A DNA stretch of 8,962 nucleotides from an uncultured Actinomycetes bacterium (GTDB lineage Bacteria; Actinomycetota; Actinomycetes; Nanopelagicales; Nanopelagicaceae), in NCBI GenBank assembly GCA_903953805.1, contig CAJBLC010000108.1, positions 1 to 8,962 on the forward strand, in the 5' to 3' direction. This document shows positions 1-6,788 of this stretch, piece by piece (the first letter of the stretch is position 1; each line of letters opens with the position of its first letter). The notes beneath the pieces were generated by a model, which was not told the DNA's origin, ran no database searches, and saw only the letters and a list, made by a program, of their open reading frames with translations. The position numbers and the translations under genes were made by a program.

Positions 1-605
1 AGGAGAACTTCATCGATGGGTGACACCTTTTCTACAACTCGGCGGATTTTAGAGAGTTCATCCATCAAACCAGATTTAGTGTGCAATCGACCTGCGGTAT
101 CAACTATAAAAATTTCTGCCTTCTCTGCGGTCGCGCGCTTAATTCCATCAAATGCAACAGATGCGGGATCGCCCTCAAATTTTCCTGCGACAACTGGAAC
201 ACCGATACGCTCGCCCCACGTCTGAATCTGATCAATGGCAGCTGCTCTGAAGGTATCTGCCGCCGCAACTATGACGCTGTGACTCTGATCCTTAAAGAGC
301 TTCATCAACTTAGCAACAGATGTTGTCTTGCCGGTTCCATTAACGCCAACAACAATGATGCTCGTTACTCGCTCGCGAGCAATCTGTAACTCTCGTGAAG
401 CAGTTGCTAAATGCGATGAGAGGGTGGCAAGAATTGCACTCTCAATATCTTCTGCCTTCGCTTTCTTGGCCAAGGCGATGATCTCTTCCGTCAGGGCTGA
501 ACCCAGATCTGATTCGATGAGATTGTGCTCTAGCTCTTCCCAATCAGCAGCAGCAATTGCCGCTCCCCCGCGAAGTTTGTTAAAGAGTTTGCTAAAGAGC
601 GCCAC
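1..605 (-). CDS. ftsY: Signal recognition particle receptor FtsY (3' end beyond the window)
   Basis: SRP receptor GTPase, which docks ribosome-SRP complexes at the inner membrane for co-translational protein insertion. The first 201 codons are visible and the frame is open to the left edge. The start is a GTG at 605, preceded by AAGGGG with a 5-base spacer and lying 12 bases after the smc stop. The N domain is about residues 1-80. The G domain follows, with P-loop GVNGTGKT (87-94), the DTFRAAA element (117-123) typical of SRP GTPases, and DTAGR (169-173). The paralogue Ffh is less likely, because the smc-ftsY adjacency is classic and the protein begins with a short helix ALFSKLFNKLRGG. That helix is Phe/Leu-rich with interspersed Lys/Arg and resembles the membrane-targeting helix of FtsY proteins (inference). 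There is no long acidic A domain and no transmembrane segment before the N domain, so this is a minimal NG-type receptor. Last gene of the visible series, probably co-transcribed with smc. Confidence 0.95.
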   Translation of the reverse strand, partial: MALFSKLFNKLRGGAAIAAADWEELEHNLIESDLGSALTEEIIALAKKAKAEDIESAILATLSSHLATASRELQIARERVTSIIVVGVNGTGKTTSVAKLMKLFKDQSHSVIVAAADTFRAAAIDQIQTWGERIGVPVVAGKFEGDPASVAFDGIKRATAEKAEIFIVDTAGRLHTKSGLMDELSKIRRVVEKVSPIDEVL

Positions 606-610
606 GTCGA

Positions 611-616
611 CCCCTT
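611..616 (-). promoter_or_regulatory. Ribosome binding site of ftsY
   Basis: AAGGGG lies 5 bases before the GTG at 605, inside the 12-base gap after the smc stop. It supports GTG as the ftsY start, as no ATG is available nearby in frame. Confidence 0.65.
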
Positions 617-617
617 G

Positions 618-3600
618 TTATGAGACTGATTCGGTCTCACGTAGGCGCTGCGAGATAACTTCAGAGACACCATCTCCGCGCATCGTGACACCGTAAAGGG
701 CATCGGCGATCTCCATAGTCCGCTTCTGGTGGGTGATGATGATGAGCTGCGACTTCTCGCGAAGCTCTTCAAAGACACCAAGGAGTCTGCCTAAGTTCGT
801 ATCATCAAGTGCCGCTTCAACCTCATCCATCACGTAGAACGGACTTGGACGAGCCTTGAAGATGGCAACGAGCATCGCAACTGCAACGAGTGAACGCTCT
901 CCGCCAGAGAGAAGTGAGAGTCGCTTCACGCGCTTTCCAGGAGGACGAGCTTCTACATCAACGCCTGAGTTCATCAGATCATCAGGATTGGTGAGGATCA
1001 AGCGACCATCGCCACCTGGGAAGAGGCGGGCGAAGATTCCTTTGAACTCACGTTCGGTATCGAGATAGGCCTGATAGAAGATCTCTTGGACCTTGTCATC
1101 GACCTCTTTCACGATATCGAGGAGATCCTTCTTCGTCTTCTTCAAATCTTCTAACTGCTCCGCGAGATATTTCAAACGCTCTTCTAATGCGTTGTACTCC
1201 TCGAGAGCAAGTGGATTGATCTTGCCGAGCATTGCCAAGGCGCGCTCTGCTTGCGCCAAACGCTTCTCTTGTTGATCGCGTCGGAATGGAATGAGATCAC
1301 CAGGGACCCAGTTTCCTTCTTCATCCTCGACAAAGGTAGGAACATCATTCTCAGGACCATACTCATTGATGAGGGTTGTGACATCAATGCCCAACTCCTC
1401 CATGGCGCGCGACTCCAAGCCTTCGATGCGAAGTCGTTGTTCTGCTCGAGCGATCTCATCACGGTGGACGCTCGATGTGAGTGTCTCAAGTTCAGTGGTG
1501 AGCTCACGGGCCTTGCCGCGCACGGTAAGAATCTCGCCTTCACGCTCAGTGCGAGCGCTCTCTAATCGTTGACGTTCAGCGAGTGCCTTCGAGATTGATA
1601 CTTCGATCTGAATGAGCGTCTCATATGCGGTATCAGCGATGGATTGAGCGGTTGCCGCAGCAATGGCACGATGTTCACGGCGAAGAATCGCCTTTGCTGC
1701 GCTCTCACGTTCATGAGCGGCAGTAGCTTCTAAACTCTGAGCCCGAGCTGCGACTGCGGTGATGCGTTCTTCGAGAGTACGTAATTCAAGTCGCGCCTCA
1801 ACTTCGGCTGAGCGAGCTGCGGAAACTTGAGAGCGGAGATCTTCAAGATGTGTGAGATCGGGTTCTGCGGGTTCTTGATGAGATTCAAATTGTGCGATAG
1901 CTGCTGCTAAGTCGCGCTCATCATTTCCACGCTGCTCTGAGGCTTCGCGTTCTGATTGTGTCAGACGTTCAACTTCAGCCTGCGCACTCTTCACATTTTG
2001 CCCAGCCACTGCCATCTGCTCTGCCAGACCTGACATCTTTGCATCAGAGTCATTTAAGCCCGCGAGAGCTTGATCATGGAGAACGCGTGCCGCATCAACT
2101 TCATGAGTGAGACGAGCTAATTCAAAACTGAGTGATTCGCAGCGCGCAGTAATCTGATTGAGATTCTCTTGCGTGCGCTCAAGGAGGGCGTTAATTTCAA
2201 TTGCAGATTGTGAGCCGGATGAACCGCCACGCGCACGATTGCGGCTGATGAGATCGCCGTCGCGCGTGACTGCAATCAAAGTGCGATCAAGATTGATAGC
2301 CGCTTGGGCATCGGCAAGGGTTTCGACCGCAACATAACGTTGCAACACTGCTCCGAGGAGGGAATCAATTCCCTGAGTAGAGATGAGAGTTGAAAGTGGC
2401 GTTAAGCCAGCAGGGATCTGTTGTGCAGTAGAGGCTCCATCACCATCTATAACGAGCAGCTCTGATCGGCCACCTGATTCTGCCTTGAGCATTCCAAGCG
2501 CTGAGACTGCCGAAGTGAGATCTTCTACAACAATTGAATCTGCCAATGGTCCGAGTGCAGCTGCCACAGCAGCTTCCCACCCATGAGAGATCGTGATTAA
2601 TGACGCGAGTCGGCCTTTTACTCGTGCACCACTTCGGCCAGAGAGAATTGCCTCGCCACCATCTCTATGGATCAGTGACTCTTGAAGTGCAGCTAGTCGA
2701 GAGGTCAGTCCGGCACGTTCGCGTTGGGCACTCTGCTCTTCCTCTTGGAGAGACAGGAATCGCTCTTGCAGCGCTGTGAGTGCGCTCTTCGCAACTTCGT
2801 ACTTGGCATCGAGATCTGGCTCAGATGCATCAAGGCCCGCGATCTCGCCCTCGAGTGAGGCAAAGTCGCCGCGGAATTGCTTGAGTCGTTCACTCGCTTC
2901 ATCGCGAGCGGCGGTAAGGCGAGCGATCTCCGCATTTGTTGCATCGATTCGAGAACGGAGACCATTGATATGGCCCTCTTGGCGAGCAGTTCCTTCACGC
3001 TGATCTGCGATCGCGCGGAGCGAAGCACTGACACTGTTCTCTTCACGGGCAAGTTGGGATTCAAGCTCACGCAATTTTTCAGTAAGTGCACCAAGTGAAC
3101 TCTGAGATTCCGAGAGCACTGTTCGAAGTGAACTCTCTTCGCCGCGAAGTGTTACTGCCTCGGCATCCATCGACTCAGGATCGCGACCACCTGCACGCGC
3201 CTCATCGGCATCTTCTGCCAAGAAGCGAGAGCGCTCAGATGAGAGCGATTGAATTCCGCGGAATTTTTCCCGTTGCGCAGTAAGTCGATAGAAGTTCTCT
3301 TGTGCTTGAACCAGAAGTGGATTTTCGAGCGCGCTGATCTGATCCAGCTCTTCTTCACGTGCGCGTGCTGTACGAAGCGCCGTTTCAACCTCATCGCGGC
3401 GAGAGCGCAGTACCGTCTCATCTGCAACCTCAGCATCGAGGTTTGATTTCAAATTGATGAGATCATCGGCAAGGATGCGCAATCTCGCATCTCGTACATC
3501 GGATTGGATCGTCGATGCCTTGCGAGCAACCTCAGCTTGCTTGCCAAGTGGCTTGAGATTACGACGTAACTCCACAGTGAGATCTTGAATGCGAGAGAGA

Positions 3601-4160
3601 TTTCCCTGCATCGAATCTAATTTACGAAGTGCCTTCTCTTTGCGCTTGCGGTGTTTGAGAACGCCAGCAGCTTCTTCGATAAATGCGCGACGTTCTTCTG
3701 GGTTGGCAAGGAGAATTGCATCGAGCTGACCCTGACCGACGATGACATGCATCTCGCGGCCGATACCGCTATCACTGAGCAGCTCTTGAATATCGAGCAA
3801 TCTCGTCGTCTCGCCATTAAGAAGATATTCAGATGTGCCGTTTCTAAAGAGCACACGGCTGATCGTGACCTCTGTGAAATCAATCGGCAGGGTCTGATCG
3901 GTATTGTCGATCGTTACAGATACTTCGGCGCGACCGAGAGGGGCGCGTCCAGATGTTCCGGCGAAGATGACATCTTCCATCTTTCCACCGCGAAGCGACT
4001 TTGCACCCTGCTCACCCATTACCCATGAGAGGGCATCGAGGACATTTGATTTACCTGAACCATTTGGACCGACTACGCAGGTGATACCAGGTTCGAAATT
4101 AAGGGTGGTGGAAGAGGCGAAGGACTTAAATCCTTTTAAGGTGACGCTCTTCAAATACAC
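618..4160 (-). CDS. smc: Chromosome segregation/condensation ATPase SMC
   Basis: Structural maintenance of chromosomes protein, the ATPase core of the bacterial condensin, normally acting with ScpA and ScpB to extrude and organise newly replicated DNA. The 1180-residue length is typical. The N-terminal head has the canonical start (YLKSVTLKGFKSF) and Walker A GPNGSGKSN (31-39). A long coiled coil runs from about 170 to 510, the Gly-rich hinge covers about 515-650, and a returning coiled coil runs from about 655 to 1010. The C-terminal head has the ABC signature LSGGERS (from 1084), Walker B FYVMDE (1108-1113) and an H-loop ITH (about 1142-1144). All ATPase elements look intact. RecN and SbcC are excluded by length, hinge and head sequence. 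The start is GTG at 4160, with only a weak GATAGG-like ribosome site about 8 bases upstream. It follows rnc after 68 bases and precedes ftsY by 12. No scpA or scpB is in the window. Confidence 0.97.
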   Translation of the reverse strand: MYLKSVTLKGFKSFASSTTLNFEPGITCVVGPNGSGKSNVLDALSWVMGEQGAKSLRGGKMEDVIFAGTSGRAPLGRAEVSVTIDNTDQTLPIDFTEVTISRVLFRNGTSEYLLNGETTRLLDIQELLSDSGIGREMHVIVGQGQLDAILLANPEERRAFIEEAAGVLKHRKRKEKALRKLDSMQGNLSRIQDLTVELRRNLKPLGKQAEVARKASTIQSDVRDARLRILADDLINLKSNLDAEVADETVLRSRRDEVETALRTARAREEELDQISALENPLLVQAQENFYRLTAQREKFRGIQSLSSERSRFLAEDADEARAGGRDPESMDAEAVTLRGEESSLRTVLSESQSSLGALTEKLRELESQLAREENSVSASLRAIADQREGTARQEGHINGLRSRIDATNAEIARLTAARDEASERLKQFRGDFASLEGEIAGLDASEPDLDAKYEVAKSALTALQERFLSLQEEEQSAQRERAGLTSRLAALQESLIHRDGGEAILSGRSGARVKGRLASLITISHGWEAAVAAALGPLADSIVVEDLTSAVSALGMLKAESGGRSELLVIDGDGASTAQQIPAGLTPLSTLISTQGIDSLLGAVLQRYVAVETLADAQAAINLDRTLIAVTRDGDLISRNRARGGSSGSQSAIEINALLERTQENLNQITARCESLSFELARLTHEVDAARVLHDQALAGLNDSDAKMSGLAEQMAVAGQNVKSAQAEVERLTQSEREASEQRGNDERDLAAAIAQFESHQEPAEPDLTHLEDLRSQVSAARSAEVEARLELRTLEERITAVAARAQSLEATAAHERESAAKAILRREHRAIAAATAQSIADTAYETLIQIEVSISKALAERQRLESARTEREGEILTVRGKARELTTELETLTSSVHRDEIARAEQRLRIEGLESRAMEELGIDVTTLINEYGPENDVPTFVEDEEGNWVPGDLIPFRRDQQEKRLAQAERALAMLGKINPLALEEYNALEERLKYLAEQLEDLKKTKKDLLDIVKEVDDKVQEIFYQAYLDTEREFKGIFARLFPGGDGRLILTNPDDLMNSGVDVEARPPGKRVKRLSLLSGGERSLVAVAMLVAIFKARPSPFYVMDEVEAALDDTNLGRLLGVFEELREKSQLIIITHQKRTMEIADALYGVTMRGDGVSEVISQRLRETESVS

Positions 4161-4171
4161 GGGGAAAACCT

Positions 4172-4186
4172 ATCGGTAACTCCGAT
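4172..4186 (-). repeat. Short inverted repeat just upstream of smc
   Basis: ATCGG and CCGAT form a perfect 5-bp stem around a 5-base loop (AGTTA in the transcript). It ends immediately before the weak AGG ribosome site of smc. In RNA it could fold into a small hairpin next to the translation start. Stems this short occur by chance, so a function is only a possibility. Confidence 0.3.
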
Positions 4187-4194
4187 GTCAGCCT

Positions 4195-4225
4195 AAAAAT
4201 GCCACGCCTCAAGCGAAGGTTGAGG
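4195..4225 (-). terminator. Weak terminator-like or processing hairpin after rnc
   Basis: In the transcript CCTCAA, a 7-base loop and TTGAGG form a perfect 6-bp stem (4225 to 4207), starting 3 bases after the rnc stop. Seven bases later comes a run of five U (4199-4195). The stem is short and the U run is offset, so this is not a strong intrinsic terminator. It may cause partial attenuation between rnc and smc, act as a processing or stability element, or be chance. Confidence 0.35.
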
Positions 4226-4228
4226 GTT

Positions 4229-4909
4229 TTAGAGAGTGCGTTGCAAAAGAGCGTCGTACGCTAACTTTGCAGCAACTTGCTCTGCCTCTCGTTTGCTCTT
4301 GCCCTCTCCTGCAGCAAACCGCTCTCCAGAAAGTATGGCAACTGCACTAAAACTTTTATCGTGATCTGGGCCAGATTGAGTGACCTCATATTCAGGTGGT
4401 GTAAGTCCACGAGCAGCTGCTAACTCTTGAAGTGCAGTCTTTCCATCGAGAGTTGCGCCTTCAGCAGTAGCCGCTTCCAAAGCAGATTCACACCAGCGAA
4501 GAACAGCCGCGGCTGTCTCGGTAAATCCATGTTCAATATAAATCGCACCGACGAGCGCCTCTAACGAATCGGCAAGAAGTGAGTTCTTATCCCGTCCGCC
4601 GGTCGCTTCTTCACCTTTTCCGATGCGAAGATATTGACCGAGTTCAAGCTCTCGGGCGATGGTGGCAAGTGCTCGCGTACTGACAACGCTCGAGCGGAGC
4701 GGAGAAAGTTTGCTCTCATCCAGATCTGGATATCGCGCAAAGAGCGCTTCTGTGATGAGTAATCCCAATACCGAATCGCCCAGAAATTCAAGGCGCTCAT
4801 TTGTTGGGATTCCACCGTTCTCATATGCATATGAGCGGTGAGTTAAAGCTAGTTGAAGTAACTCATCCTTAACCGATATTCCGAGTACTTCGGTTAGGCG
4901 CGAGTACAG
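4229..4909 (-). CDS. rnc: Ribonuclease III (probable CTG start)
   Basis: Double-stranded-RNA endonuclease that processes rRNA precursors and structured mRNAs, acting as a homodimer with Mg2+. The endonuclease domain carries the signature NERLEFLGDS (37-46) and the second acidic cluster LLADSLEALVGAIY. With the chosen start the acidic residues fall at E38, E41, D45, E65, D114 and E117, the same numbers as in E. coli RNase III, and the length (226 aa) also matches that protein. A dsRNA-binding domain covers about 155-224, ending in the GKSKREAEQ..A element. The N-terminal helix leading to ALTHRSYAYENGG closely resembles the mycobacterial enzyme. There is no in-frame ATG, GTG or TTG between the upstream stop near 5005 and a TTG at 4768. 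That TTG lies after the catalytic signature and would remove E38, E41 and D45. I therefore place the start at CTG 4909: it is 6 bases after GAGG and one base after the rpmF stop, which suggests translational coupling. The identity is certain; the start is inferred. Confidence 0.93.
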   Translation of the reverse strand: MYSRLTEVLGISVKDELLQLALTHRSYAYENGGIPTNERLEFLGDSVLGLLITEALFARYPDLDESKLSPLRSSVVSTRALATIARELELGQYLRIGKGEEATGGRDKNSLLADSLEALVGAIYIEHGFTETAAAVLRWCESALEAATAEGATLDGKTALQELAAARGLTPPEYEVTQSGPDHDKSFSAVAILSGERFAAGEGKSKREAEQVAAKLAYDALLQRTL

Positions 4910-4910
4910 A

Positions 4911-5084
4911 TCAGACCTCGAGGACCTGACGACGGTTGTAAGTGCCGCAGGTTGGGCAGGCAGTGTGCTGCAACTTAGGTGACTGGCACTGACCGCATGT
5001 TGCTACTGCTGCAGGGGTGGTCTTCCATGAGCTACGACGGGTACGCGTACGTGAACGCGACATCTTTCGCTTTGGTACTGGCAT
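4911..5084 (-). CDS. rpmF: 50S ribosomal protein L32 (zinc-binding form)
   Basis: Small basic protein of the large ribosomal subunit, 57 residues, the usual L32 size. It begins MPVPKRKMSRSRTRTRR, the strongly conserved Lys/Arg-rich start of L32. It has four cysteines in two CxxC pairs (C30, C33, C43, C46), as in zinc-ribbon L32 forms. The ATG at 5084 is preceded by a strong AAAGGAG with a 6-base spacer. Upstream codons in the same frame are open but do not resemble L32. It lies 73 bases after the DUF177 gene, an association seen across many bacteria, and its stop codon is one base before the proposed rnc start. Cysteine-containing L32 often coexists with a zinc-independent paralogue elsewhere in the genome, which cannot be tested here. 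Confidence 0.97.
   Translation of the reverse strand: MPVPKRKMSRSRTRTRRSSWKTTPAAVATCGQCQSPKLQHTACPTCGTYNRRQVLEV
4916..4919 (-). promoter_or_regulatory. Ribosome binding site deciding the rnc start
   Basis: GAGG (CGAGG if extended by one base) lies inside the last codons of rpmF, with a 6-base spacer TCTGAT before the CTG at 4909. This is the best-spaced Shine-Dalgarno in front of the conserved RNase III N-terminus and is the main sequence reason for calling a CTG start. Confidence 0.55.
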
Positions 5085-5090
5085 GGCCGA

Positions 5091-5097
5091 CTCCTTT
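5091..5097 (-). promoter_or_regulatory. Strong ribosome binding site of rpmF
   Basis: AAAGGAG with a 6-base spacer to the ATG at 5084. It is the strongest Shine-Dalgarno in the window, as expected for a ribosomal protein, and it fixes the rpmF start. Confidence 0.75.
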
Positions 5098-5115
5098 AAA
5101 TAACGTGAGGGAGAA

Positions 5116-5141
5116 GTATCTCCAAAAAGGTGGGTAGATAC
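5116..5141 (-). repeat. Inverted repeat in the rpmF leader
   Basis: In the transcript GTATCT and AGATAC are perfect 6-base complements separated by 14 bases. CC and GG inside them could extend the stem past a bulged A. It sits in the 73-base gap between the DUF177 gene and rpmF, about 32 bases before the rpmF start. No U run follows the stem, so it does not look like a terminator. I do not recognise it as a described L32 leader; it could be a folding leader, an operator-like site or chance. Confidence 0.35.
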
Positions 5142-5157
5142 AAACTGAGGGCAGAGC

Positions 5158-5778
5158 CTAGCCCTGGGGGCCTTCGGGGGCGTTGAGACCATCTAGGCCA
5201 TCTAGGCCCTTCATTTGCTCCAGCCCAGCCCAGCGAATATCGATCTGCTCGTGGCCGTGATCCTCCGGGAGGTCGACCCACTTCACACCGCACTCCGGGC
5301 AGAGCCCGAGGCAATCTTCGCTACAGAGCGGGTTTACAGGAAGGTTGAGAATGAGGGCATCCCGGATTGGCCCTTCCAAGTCGATGTAATCGCCCTGCAT
5401 GGTGAGGACCTCATCTTCGTCCTCGACAACGATCTCTTTCTCCTGCCGACGTGATGATCTGGAGCGTGGATCTGGTTCGTAGATATAGAGCTCGTTAAAT
5501 TCCTCATCGAGATCTAATTCGATGCGATCGAGACAGCGCGTGCACTCGCCCACTGCCAAGGCGCGGACCTCTGCACTTGCGAGAACGCCCTCTGAAACAG
5601 CGGAGAGTCGAAGATCTACTTCAATCCCCTCACCGACTGGAATTGCGAAGAAAGGTAGCCCCATTGATTCATGTTCAGTGATCGTGAGCTCGTATTCACG
5701 CATCTCACCAGCTCTTCGCGGGAGATCGTGACAGCTAAAGAAGAATGGGCCGTCATGAACGGCATGAATAGATGACAT
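5158..5778 (-). CDS. DUF177 / YceD-family protein
   Basis: Member of the DUF177 (YceD) family, encoded beside rpmF in many bacteria. Plant and bacterial homologues have been linked to 23S rRNA accumulation, so a role in large-subunit assembly is likely, but its biochemical activity is not established. The 206 residues include the family cysteine pairs: CTRC at 79-82, then C152, C156, C160 and C163 within LPVNPLCSEDCLGLCPECG. An acidic linker lies near 114-124. The C-terminus (about 184-206) is a low-complexity tail with three GLD/GLN triplets. The ATG at 5778 is 4 bases after the upstream stop with no strong Shine-Dalgarno, which suggests coupled translation. The next Met (residue 26) would drop the GPFFFSCHDLPRRAGEM segment, which matches the family N-terminus, so the longer start is preferred. 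Confidence 0.9.
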   Translation of the reverse strand: MSSIHAVHDGPFFFSCHDLPRRAGEMREYELTITEHESMGLPFFAIPVGEGIEVDLRLSAVSEGVLASAEVRALAVGECTRCLDRIELDLDEEFNELYIYEPDPRSRSSRRQEKEIVVEDEDEVLTMQGDYIDLEGPIRDALILNLPVNPLCSEDCLGLCPECGVKWVDLPEDHGHEQIDIRWAGLEQMKGLDGLDGLNAPEGPQG

Positions 5779-5782
5779 GAGG

Positions 5783-6277
5783 TTATTCCGAAAGTTCTGA
5801 GAGGACGTGCTTCGTCTCTACACCTTGGAGCTTGTCGCGCCCCTTTTGAACAACATCGAGCGTCTTATTTAAGATCACTTCGAGAGTCGCTAAACGTGAG
5901 TCGATATAAGCCTCAATCTCTTCACGCTCTTTCTGAGCCTCTTCTTCAACTTCTGCGAGAATTCGTTGCGCCTCTTTCTTCGCCGCAGCAACAATCTCAG
6001 TCTGCTCCACCATCTGAGCTACTTCTTCACGAGCATGGCTAATCAATTGATCGGCGCTCAAGCGCGCTTCTTCGAGAATGCTCTCGCGAGTAGAGATGAT
6101 CTCTTGTGCTTGGGCTAAGTCCGATGGGAATGCAGCGCGAGCCTGATCTAAAACTTCAAGGAGTTCGCCACGATGGATGACACAACTGGCAGAGAGTGGG
6201 ACGCCACGAGCTTCTTCAACGGTTGTGATGGCGCTCTGAATCCGTTCTACAACTGTCATTACCTCTTGTGAATCCAT
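5783..6277 (-). CDS. sepIVA: SepIVA-like DivIVA-family septation protein
   Basis: Coiled-coil cytoplasmic protein resembling mycobacterial SepIVA (Rv2927c type), a DivIVA-domain factor needed for septation and envelope growth near the division site. The N-terminal part has the conserved core VEEARGVP (20-27), then a Cys-containing ASCVIHRGELLEVLD segment and a predicted helix. Residues about 55-145 are a charged, Ala/Glu/Lys/Arg-rich coiled coil (for example EEEAQKEREEIEAYIDSR). There is no signal peptide or membrane segment. At 164 residues it is clearly shorter than mycobacterial SepIVA (about 245). The ATG at 6277 is preceded by AAAGAGG with a 6-base spacer. In mycobacteria the same protein sits immediately upstream of the DUF177 gene and rnc, and that context supports the call. 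A generic DivIVA/Wag31 is less likely, because the typical Wag31 N-terminal motif is absent. Confidence 0.82.
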   Translation of the reverse strand: MDSQEVMTVVERIQSAITTVEEARGVPLSASCVIHRGELLEVLDQARAAFPSDLAQAQEIISTRESILEEARLSADQLISHAREEVAQMVEQTEIVAAAKKEAQRILAEVEEEAQKEREEIEAYIDSRLATLEVILNKTLDVVQKGRDKLQGVETKHVLSELSE

Positions 6278-6283
6278 GTGAAA

Positions 6284-6290
6284 CCTCTTT
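6284..6290 (-). promoter_or_regulatory. Ribosome binding site of the sepIVA-like gene
   Basis: AAAGAGG with a 6-base spacer to the ATG at 6277. It supports this start over the Met at codon 7. Confidence 0.6.
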
Positions 6291-6308
6291 ATTCGTGGGA
6301 AGGAGAGT

Positions 6309-6788
6309 TTAGCGTGCCGCTAGTCGGGCTGTGAGTTTCTCGATGATCGGAGCAGGTAGATATGCAGAGATATCTCCCCCAAAAGTGGCAATCTCTTTAA
6401 CGAGTGATGAAGAGAGGAATGAGTGGGCCGGCGCAGTCGACATAAAAAGCGTCTCGATGCCTTTTAGCTGGAGATTGATTTGAGACATCTGTAACTCGTA
6501 GTCGAAATCAGTGACGGCTCGCAAGCCCTTCACAATCGCCTTCACATCATGGCGCTCGCAATAATCAACGAGCAATCCGCTCCAAGAGTCGACTCGAACA
6601 TTGGGATATTCAGCAGTGACTTCTGCGATCATCGCCAACCGTTCTTCAACGGTAAAGAGCGTCTTCTTTGTTTGATTCACTAAAACTGCGATCACTACTT
6701 CGTCGAAGAGTTCACTCGCACGCTTAATGATGTCAAGGTGGCCGAAGGTAATGGGATCAAACGATCCTGGGCAGACGACGCGTTTCAC
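6309..6788 (-). CDS. coaD: Phosphopantetheine adenylyltransferase CoaD
   Basis: Penultimate enzyme of coenzyme A synthesis: it transfers AMP from ATP to 4'-phosphopantetheine, giving dephospho-CoA. It is a nucleotidyltransferase that normally forms a hexamer. The 159-residue length is typical. Visible are the Rossmann start KRVVCPGSFDPITFGHLDI with the T/HxGH motif TFGH at 14-17, K41 after the second strand, the VKGLR segment with K87 and R90 as in mycobacterial enzymes, and the C-terminal SSSLVKE signature (126-132). The start is GTG at 6788, which overlaps the rsmD stop by four bases (GTGA). A longer in-frame reading up to 6875 adds residues unlike the family inside rsmD and is rejected. 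No clear Shine-Dalgarno precedes the GTG, so translation probably depends on ribosomes finishing rsmD. The rsmD-coaD pairing is common in bacteria. Confidence 0.97.
   Translation of the reverse strand: MKRVVCPGSFDPITFGHLDIIKRASELFDEVVIAVLVNQTKKTLFTVEERLAMIAEVTAEYPNVRVDSWSGLLVDYCERHDVKAIVKGLRAVTDFDYELQMSQINLQLKGIETLFMSTAPAHSFLSSSLVKEIATFGGDISAYLPAPIIEKLTARLAAR

Noticed and set aside
328..696. 122-codon + strand frame opposite ftsY and the end of smc
   Set aside because: Ser/Arg/Ala-rich shadow translation without motifs, spanning the junction of two well-supported genes on the other strand.
2705..3094. 129-codon minus-strand frame inside smc
   Set aside because: Out-of-frame reading within the SMC coiled coil; no ribosome site or family resemblance.
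3651..4028. 125-codon open frame on the + strand opposite smc
   Set aside because: Lies wholly antisense to the conserved SMC N-terminal head, has no recognisable motif, and long antisense frames are expected opposite this codon usage.
5150..5172. AGGGC/GCCCT mini-hairpin around the DUF177 stop codon as a terminator
   Set aside because: Only a 5-bp stem with an 8-base loop and no U run; also overlaps the repeat-rich tail coding sequence.
5085..5192. Longer start for rpmF
   Set aside because: The extra residues are unlike L32 and overlap the DUF177 gene; the ATG at 5084 has a strong Shine-Dalgarno and the conserved MPVPKRK start.
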